Source: Mugil cephalus (taxonomy: Eukaryota > Chordata > Actinopteri > Mugiliformes > Mugilidae). Taken from it: DNA of 64,000 bases. Positions 57,306 to 64,000 of this stretch are shown here, piece by piece. The stretch spans positions 16,461,001 through 16,525,000 of the forward strand of contig NC_061781.1 in NCBI RefSeq assembly GCF_022458985.1, given 5' to 3'. The number at the start of each line of letters is the position of its first letter. Positions within the stretch are counted from its first letter, which is position 1. A program made the position numbers and the translations under genes. The notes below the pieces were generated by a model. It ran no database searches, was not told the DNA's origin, and was given only the letters and a program-made list of their open reading frames with translations.

Positions 57306-59216
57306 ATGGCCCAAAGATACTACCCAATCCATAGGCAGGAGTCTGCAATGACTCCTCCTCAAAATAACCCCCCCCCACGATTCTTTGCATTCACCGGGGA
57401 CGAAACTGACCTCGACTTGTGCCTTGAGGAAGTCCGCGATCTGCGGCGTCAACTGAAATCACTGCGCAAGCAGAACAACGGGCTTGTCAGTGAAAAGAAC
57501 AAACTCCACAACGACTACAGCTCCATGAGGCGCGAGAATGAAAGGCTGAAGGGTCTGCTGGAGAAGCAGAGAAACACCACAGCCAACAAGAAGGACAAGA
57601 CACCTTCACAGAGTCACAGCACCATATTGAGCAAGCTCCAGCTGGAGGTGAATGACCTGAAGAAGGAACTCGGCCAAAGAGACTCACAAATCCTTCACTT
57701 CCAGAAGGAGAAGGAGAGTTTGTCTGCAAGCTTGAGTGAGACCAGAGATCTGCTGGCTGAGAAAGAAAAGATAGAAGAAGAGAGTAAGGCTCTGGAGGAG
57801 CAGAAGAAACAACGGAGGAAGGAAAGGAGAGAAATCATTTACAAGGAAGCAGACCAGAGTGCTCAAGAACTTGAAGACAAGAATAAAGAAATTGAGGAGA
57901 AAAAGAAGCAGCTGGAGGAGACTAAGAAAGAAATGTTAAAAAGTCAACAAGAACTGAGAGAGAAGAGCACTGAGATGGAGCAAAAGACGAAAGAATTGGA
58001 GAAGAAAAACAAACAGCTGGAGGAGACTAAGAAAGAAATGTTAAAAAGTCAACAAGAACTGAGAGAGAAGAGCACTGAGATGGAGCAAAAGACGAAAGAA
58101 TTGGAGAAGAAAAACAAACAGCTGGAGGTGACTAAGAAAGAAATGTTAAAAAGTAAACAAGAACTGAGAGAGAAGAGCGCTGAGATGGAGCAAAAGATGA
58201 AAGAATTGGAGAAGAAAAACAAACAGCTGGAGGAGACTAAGAAAGAAATGGGGAAGAAAATGAAAGCTCTGAAAAACCAGAGTGAAGATGTGGAGCGAGA
58301 AAACATGGAACTGAAGGAAAACGTTCAACATCTGGAAGAGACCATGAAAGAAATGGAAAAGAGAAGTAAAAAACTGACAGAGAAGAACCAAGAGTTGGAG
58401 CGAGAGAAGAACGATCTGGAGACGAGAAATAAAGCCACGGTGGAGAGAAGTGAAGAACTAAACGGTAAAGTTAACGACTTAACTGAAAGGATGAAAGAAC
58501 TGGAGGAGAAAAATAAAGAACTGGAGGAGAAAAATAAAGAACTGGAGGAGCAGAAGAGAGTAATGGAAGAGAAAATGAAAGAAGTGGAGGAGAGTAGGAA
58601 CAAGACTCAGGAGACAAGTAAAAGACTGAAAGAGGAAAACAATGATTTGGAAGAGGAGAAAAAAGACCTGGTGGAGAAAAACAAAGGTCTGGAGGAGAAT
58701 ATGAAAGAAATTCTAGAAAAAAATGAAGAAGTGAAGGAGAAGAATGAAGGTCTAGAGAAAGAGAGAAAAGAAATGGAGGAGAGGAATCAAGAAATGGAGG
58801 AGAAAATTAAAGAGCTGAGGAAGAGGAATAGTGAAATAATGGAGAGGAATAAAGAACTAAAGGAGAATAAGAAAGAGATGATGGAGAAAAATAACGAACT
58901 GAGGACGAAGAAGAGAGAAGCAGAAGAAAAATACAAAGAACTGAAGGAGAGGATCAGAGAAATGGAAGAGGAAAAGAAAGAAATAGAGAAAAGGAATAAA
59001 GACTCTGAGGCAAAGGAAGAGACAGAGGACAAAGACATTGAGCCCACAACGTCAAACAAGGAAGAACAGAAGGAGGAGGAGGAGGGGAAGAAGAAGAAGA
59101 AGAAGGGCTTCTGGAGTTGGCTCCGAAGAAAGAACAAGGTCAGTTTTGTGAGAGTGGAAGAGGAGGCTCCGAGTTGTTCAGCAGCTCCCTCCACCTCTTC
59201 TCCATCTTTCATCTAA
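57306..59216 (+). CDS. Intronless long coiled-coil protein X2
   Basis: Single open frame, 636 aa, no family recognised. Layout: residues 1-35 a Pro/Gln-rich head with FFAFTGDETDLD; 36-95 Arg/Lys-rich coil (EEVRDLRRQLKSLRKQ); 115-590 continuous charged coiled coil; tail residues about 590-636 with a Lys run, GFWSWLRRKNKVSFVRVEEE and a Ser-rich end. Exact 35-residue units (105 bp) start at residues 203, 238 and 273, with a divergent fourth at 308. Five heptads per unit keep the coil in register. Codon usage is A-rich (gag/aag/gaa). No signal peptide or membrane helix. The basic Trp segment could touch membranes or nucleic acid (inference). The lack of introns suggests retrogene origin. Coiled-coil scaffold, tether or filament are all possible. 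Confidence 0.85.
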   Translation: MAQRYYPIHRQESAMTPPQNNPPPRFFAFTGDETDLDLCLEEVRDLRRQLKSLRKQNNGLVSEKNKLHNDYSSMRRENERLKGLLEKQRNTTANKKDKTPSQSHSTILSKLQLEVNDLKKELGQRDSQILHFQKEKESLSASLSETRDLLAEKEKIEEESKALEEQKKQRRKERREIIYKEADQSAQELEDKNKEIEEKKKQLEETKKEMLKSQQELREKSTEMEQKTKELEKKNKQLEETKKEMLKSQQELREKSTEMEQKTKELEKKNKQLEVTKKEMLKSKQELREKSAEMEQKMKELEKKNKQLEETKKEMGKKMKALKNQSEDVERENMELKENVQHLEETMKEMEKRSKKLTEKNQELEREKNDLETRNKATVERSEELNGKVNDLTERMKELEEKNKELEEKNKELEEQKRVMEEKMKEVEESRNKTQETSKRLKEENNDLEEEKKDLVEKNKGLEENMKEILEKNEEVKEKNEGLEKERKEMEERNQEMEEKIKELRKRNSEIMERNKELKENKKEMMEKNNELRTKKREAEEKYKELKERIREMEEEKKEIEKRNKDSEAKEETEDKDIEPTTSNKEEQKEEEEGKKKKKKGFWSWLRRKNKVSFVRVEEEAPSCSAAPSTSSPSFI

Positions 59217-60150
59217 AAACCTTCTGTCACTCTTCCTCCACCTCAACCATCCTCACCTCTCCATCCTCTCCACAGACCTACCTCTACCAGACCTCCACCA
59301 CCCTCCTTCCATTACACTACTCCCCTCTTGAAATCAACCCCCCACCCCACACTCCCCCCACCCCTTTGTGCACTATCCCCGTGTTCTTGTGGGTTTTCCC
59401 CGGGTTCCTCCGGTTTCCTCCCACACCAACACAAACCTTAGGTTAGTTGCACACTCTAAATTAAAAACTAATAAAAAACAAATAAATAAATTCCATGTGT
59501 CTCTGTTTTTAATTTTACTTTAATTCACAGTATTTACATGATATGCAACTATGTCATTTCCTACAAAGAATTCTTTAAAAATGTGAAAAGCGGGAAATGA
59601 ATAAGTTCTTGAATCCAATATAAACAGGTGTGTCTTATTTGTCCTGTGTAGTTATATAATTCGCTTTAATATGGAATTTGATTTGAACTCATTGGTTTCT
59701 TTGTTCAGATTGTTCTGAAATCTGATTGAAAATGACATTACGAGTGTCTTTCAGTTGCTATTCTGCCCCGCCTTACACCCACAGTGCTTTGAAGAACCAT
59801 AGATGTTTTAATGACTTCATGTCTGCCTCAGCCGGCTGACACTCATGGCTCTGTGTGGAAAGACTGAGAACTTGAATCTAAGATAGGGGTGCGTCTGATT
59901 TGTCCAGTGTCCTACTTTCACTCGATGCCTAAGACGACTATAATCAAATTATCTGTCAAAATGGACATAGTTTCTAATCAATGTAATGACGATAAAGTGT
60001 CATTTAGTGCCTTATTTTGATTAAAAATGAAAGATTTGTAACACTTCAAAAATTCATAAGAGTAATTTAATTCATATTTTTTAACTTATTCATTATTAAT
60101 AATAATAATAAAACTGCTGGCAACTGATGAGGCTTTTCCCAAGCTACCAC
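59217..60150. other. X2 3' flank and spacer
   Basis: Begins with C-rich 3' flank matching that of X1 (cccgtgttcttgtgggtttt, a SINE-like ccgggttcctccggtttcct) and continues to about 59600 in homology. Two related short motifs (ttgaatccaatataaacagg at 59610 and gtctgatttgtccagtgtcc at about 59895) belong to the spacer repeat also found at 42.37-42.62 kb. No gene. Confidence 0.6.
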
Positions 60151-61276
60151 TGCTAACTATGGCCCTGCTGGAAGTTCACATCTTCCAGTTTCACTTAGAT
60201 ACATTAATACTGTCTGCATTTCATTTAGGTCTGTGTGCTCTACCTGTTTTTGACAACTTAACAGGTTCAAATCAAACATGATTTTTGACACGAGTAGATA
60301 CAAGTAAAAAAAAAAAAAAAAAAAAAACAAAACAAAAAAAAATAAAACAATCTGTTGGACTTAACTGAACCGTTATTCTGCAAATATTGCAACAGAATCT
60401 ATGTTGTCAAATCAGCTTCAAGGCTCATTACTGCCACCAATTGTAAAGTTGTATTGAACATGAGATTAAAACTTTATAGGGCACACAATGAAATACTTGT
60501 AAATTCTAACTTCACAAATCTTTCTTGTTCTCTTAAGTATATGAGTTGACTTTTCTCTGATTCTTAATAAAATAACTACTGAAATTAGTTTAGTTACATT
60601 AAAAATATATATAAATGAATACTTAGAAGTACAATGGAATGGAATAATAAAATGTTTTTATTATGTTAAATCTGAAATAGTGAATTCATAGTCCAAAAAA
60701 GCCCAAAAATAACATGACACATTAAAACCTCATAAAATAATTTAATATAAAAGATAACTACAAAGTAAAATGTATTTATTACATCTCAAAGCTGTCCTTA
60801 AGTACAGCATTAAAGCAGTAAATTATCCACCACTGTTGTAAAGCTGATACATGTATTACATTCACGAATCAAGAATAACCAGGTCTACATATATATATCA
60901 GCACACTGACAAATGTTTTCTTAATTTTAGCTGAAAATTCACATAATAGAATTTCTTGGTCTGACCTGAGCTGTGACAGAGTCAGAAACAACCTGTTCTA
61001 GGATCTCATCATGATTCATTCACTGCCACTTCAGTGTAGGCGTGAAGGGGACGAGAAGGTGCCCTACGCTCTGCTGAAACTAAGAGGAAAAAGAAAAGGA
61101 GAAAAATAGGCAAGGAAATGAATGTTTACATCACTGTTCTGATAATTTAGGGGTTTTATAAATTGTTGTAATGAGATGTGAATGGAGTGTCTGTAACCTC
61201 CACCTTTCTGTATGATTCAGAGTTTAAATTAGGGCCAGAGACCACAAACCTTCCTGCCTCCCCTGGACATGTCTGA

Positions 61277-62816
61277 TCATCCCCTCATGGACTCGTTTCC
61301 TTCTCCTGAATTTTCCTTCTGTTGATGCTGCAAAATCAACTTCAGCAATTCACACTTGGCTTCCAGGTTTGCATTTCGATCCTCCAGACTGTTCAGCTGG
61401 GCTTCTAGGTTTGCATTTCGATCCTCCAGACTGTTCAGCTGAAGGTGCAGAACAACAAGAAAGAGTTCTTGTTTGACTTTGTTCTATCCACGTTTTTGAG
61501 GTACAAATATATGTACATGTTTAGAATAAATATATGTTGAGGTAAAGCTCGACTTACTTAGTATTAAATTGAACTGGACTCAAATCAAAACTGTGTCACT
61601 GACCTGTGAGCGTAGTTCATCCCTCTCCTGGTTTCTTTCATCCAGTTCATGTAGTAGACGGCCAAACATCATTGAAATCTCATCACTGTCTTCTTCCTCA
61701 CTGTTGGGCTTCATCTCAGTAGCTTCAAATAAGGCCTCAATATCCTTAATGAGTTCATTGACTTTCTTTTTGGTCTTCTCAAACAGACTTTTGTAGTCGA
61801 TCTTTTCCTCTGTTTCTTCTGTCTGGCTTCCTTGGTGAGCAAACTCCTTCCTTACACTGACCTCAGACTGACTATGATCTCTCATCATATTCTGCAACAC
61901 CCACTCTCCAGTGTTTTCACTGCTCTCCTGCTTAATTAGCTTTTGCTCTGCACTGCATGCACTCGTACTCTGTGGTGCTCCCTCCTCCCTTTCAGTCTGA
62001 TTTTGGCTGTCCACTTCCTGCTTCACCAGGCGTATTTCTTTCTGGGTGGTGGCGCTGGCCTGTCCTTCAAGGAGTGATGGGGAAGGACAGCTTTCCACAG
62101 CAGCAGACTCTGCAGAGCTCGTTCCTTCAACTTTTATCTCTGAGGTGGCATCAACAGCTGCATCGTTGCCACACTCCATACTGATGGGAATCTGACTCGA
62201 CTCTTCCTCCTTCTTCACTTGATTAAGATGAACGACGGGTTTCTTTGGCTTGGGAGCACTAGCAGTCTCCAAGATGACAATGTTGTCATCATTTGTGTCA
62301 ACTTTAGTATCACCATCATCATCACTAAAATGAGGCACAGACTTGGGGCTCAGTGGTCTCACATCTACTGATGAGGGTGTAGTGGGGGTGCTACTATGGA
62401 AGCCATTTACTCTTGGTCTCTTCAGTGTTGTTTGTGGAGTAACAGGCTGTGACCGTTTCCGCCTGTTGTGAACACAAAGAAGAGTTCATGTCTTCATAGA
62501 CATATCAGTGATATAGTTAAGTTCATGAACAACCCAAGAACGTACCTTTGGGGGGTCACTGACAGTGAGAATACATCAGAAATAACTGGGAGGTCACTGC
62601 TGCTGCTGCTGCTGCTGGAGGGGCTGCAAGCTACAAAGAAAGAAGACTTTTTATCTCTCAAGCTTCCTTTTTTTTTACTTGTACAGAGAGAGAATGAGAG
62701 CAAATGTTCTTACCAGCTTGTGAAATGATGGAGGAACTTAACGGAGTGGACCCAGCCTTCTCACCACCTCCTTGGAATAAACTTAGAGTAGTGGGAGTGG
62801 AAGGGGAATGGAGAGA
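61277..62816 (-). CDS. morc3: MORC3-like copy D, last four exons (5' part beyond window)
   Basis: Minus-strand exons 62714-62816, 62546-62630, 61604-62462 and 61277-61438 correspond to exons 14-17 of copy B, all with GT-AG borders and matching phases. Upstream exons (ATPase, CW finger) must lie beyond 64000, if present. Differences from B: exon 16 is 859 rather than 616 bp, exon 15 carries a poly-Ser (CAG-type) expansion, and the last exon has an in-frame 42-bp duplication giving [13 protein letters not shown] twice. SUMO-interaction motif NIVILE is conserved. Several psi-K-x-E sites (IKVE, VKQE, IKQE) are present. The final 13 residues ([12 protein letters not shown]) match B except one. It looks functional as far as visible. 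Confidence 0.85.
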
Positions 62817-62962
62817 CTAACAAGAAAAATATTGAACATGTTAATATTCCCAAATTACATTATACGTTTTATAATGGGAGTCACCATTGGCTTTGATTCA
62901 CACATGAATATATTTGTTATGCTACGATTAATATTAACGTATTTTAAACAGCCACTGAATTA

Positions 62963-63842
62963 CCGTATTTTCACACTATAAGGCGCACCGGATTATAAGG
63001 CGCACCTTCAATGAGTGGCAAGCGAGAACTACAGTGAAGGACGACTTCTCATTTACCGTACGTGCTCCCGTTTTATCCTCAGTGCGGTTCACAGGAATAT
63101 CAAAGGTGAGTGGAACCTCGTCCATGTTGATGTTTTTGCAACATGCGCGGAAAGTGGCCAGCTCTTCTTGGTAGTCTTCTGGTAGTTGCTGTGAAACAGT
63201 AGTTCGTGTGCGGATGGAGAGATTACGTCTTTTCATAAACCGAAAGCACCAAGAAGCACCGCCTTTAAATTCACCGATGTTAAGTTCGCTTGCTAGCGCT
63301 GTTGCCTTCATTCGAATAGTGATTGTACTGACACTTCTACTCGCTGCTCTCTGTTCAACAACCCACTGTTCGAGTTTGTCCTCCAACTGCAGCCATCTCG
63401 CTTTGTTCCCTCGGAAACTCTGTTTAGTCTTCTTTACTTGGCGCAGGTCGTCTTGTTGCTTCCTCCACTTCCGCACCATTGATTCGTTAATGTTGAATTC
63501 TCTCGCTGCTGCTCTATTCCCGTGTTCTACTGCGTGACTGATCGCCTTGAGTTTAAACTCTGCGTCGTAAGCGTGTCTCTTAATAGGAGCCATGTTGGGG
63601 TCTTCACATAAACACACAAATGGAAATGAAATGAAACGGCCCGCCTCGCGCAGTCATATATCCCAGCATGCACCGCGCGCTTCTTCTTCTACGGGGGAAA
63701 ATGAAGTCGGCGGCTGCTTACCGTAGTTGCGAGACCTGTTGTGGCTCAATATTGGTCCATATATAAGGCGCACCTGATTATAAGGCGCACTGTAAGCTTT
63801 TGTGGAGGTTTTTAGGTGCGCCTTATAGTGCGGAAAATACGG
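62963..63842 (-). mobile_element. Internally deleted pogo-type DNA transposon
   Basis: 880 bp with terminal inverted repeats ccgtattttc(ac/cgc)actataaggcgcacc and TA target duplications at 61-62 and 43-44 of the flanking decades (62961-62962, 63843-63844). Sub-terminal direct repeats of gattataaggcgcac occur at both ends. It encodes the N-terminal part of a POGK/CENP-B-like transposase and sits in an intron of morc3-D. Confidence 0.9.
62976..63617 (-). pseudogene. Truncated pogo/POGK-like transposase
   Basis: 213-codon frame; the likely start is the second Met (63593, MAPIKRHAYDAEFKLKAI). N-terminal helix-turn-helix of the Brinker type (EFNINESMVRKWRKQ), then a CENP-B/Tc5-type DNA-binding segment (residues about 70-150), then the beginning of the DDE catalytic core with the first Asp in NMDEVPLTFD. 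After FTVVLAC the frame runs straight into terminal-repeat sequence, so the other two catalytic acids are gone. It could still bind DNA but not transpose. Very few other disruptions, so the deletion derivative is young. Confidence 0.85.
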
Positions 63843-64000
63843 TACTTATTGTTTGTCTTTTTGTCACTAACATCGACCAGCTAAGCTAACAGCTAACAAA
63901 TAAAGCTCTGTATTGCCCCTACCTACATTCAATGTACCCCTGCTATGTGGATATATTCAACCTCACTGCCAACATGAAGTGGAAACTGACTGTTGTTCTT
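63843..64000 (-). other. morc3-D intron continuing past the window
   Basis: No exon recognisable. The exon equivalent to B exon 13 (KKKREMKK) is not reached. Confidence 0.5.

Noticed and set aside
57157-57351. 64-codon repetitive frame ahead of X2
   Set aside because: Translation of the 44-bp tandem array; terminates in the X2 start region and is out of frame.
62494-62728. Overlapping short frames on both strands near morc3-D exon 15
   Set aside because: They read through the true exon and its introns in wrong frames; exon 15 of D is fixed by comparison with B.

Overview
The window looks like a teleost fish nuclear genome, probably a percomorph (inference). The evidence is GT-AG multi-exon genes with GC-richer exons in AT-rich DNA, plus fish-type repeats: Tc1/pogo/hAT elements, CR1/L2-like LINEs and a solo LTR. 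Its backbone is DOP1B next to MORC3, which are also neighbours on human 21q22.

Region 1 (1-8 kb) holds no gene I can establish, only two promoter-like CpG patches (about 0.25-0.75 kb and 2.2 kb) and a Tc1 remnant. Region 2 (about 7.8-29 kb) is a complete dop1b on the + strand: a probable non-coding first exon near 8.0-8.25 kb, then 37 coding exons from 11,760 to 28,341 whose splice phases all close to 2,320 codons. It encodes a large Golgi/endosome trafficking scaffold. Its introns carry Tc1 and hAT-type insertions.

Region 3 (about 31.6-64 kb) is an expanded, rearranged MORC3 neighbourhood. Four morc3-derived loci are visible. A (31.6-34.1 kb, +) is a collapsed copy keeping exon 1, most of intron 1 and degenerate exons 14-16. 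B (43.9-52.1 kb, -) is intact, with 17 coding exons and 788 codons: GHKL ATPase, CW zinc finger, SUMO-interaction motif, coiled coil. C (55.56-55.75 kb, -) is a two-exon scrap. D (from 61.28 kb past the window end, -) is a second copy of which only the last four exons are inside.

Interleaved with these is an inverted pair of intronless genes for an almost pure Lys/Glu coiled-coil protein that I do not recognise. X1 (40.2-41.7 kb, -) is shortened by frame damage. X2 (57.3-59.2 kb, +) is intact at 636 aa. Both carry exact 35-residue (105 bp) tandem repeats and the same 44-bp tandem array just upstream of the ATG. This pair and its co-duplication with morc3 are the most unusual content of the window.

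Mobile DNA between the genes includes an 880-bp internally deleted pogo element in a morc3-D intron, a 578-bp solo LTR inside copy A, hAT elements with 8-bp target duplications in dop1b and morc3-B, and two different LINE remnants side by side. Functionally, dop1b acts in membrane traffic. The morc3 copies are expected to be nuclear chromatin/SUMO-body ATPases. The role of the coiled-coil genes is unknown.
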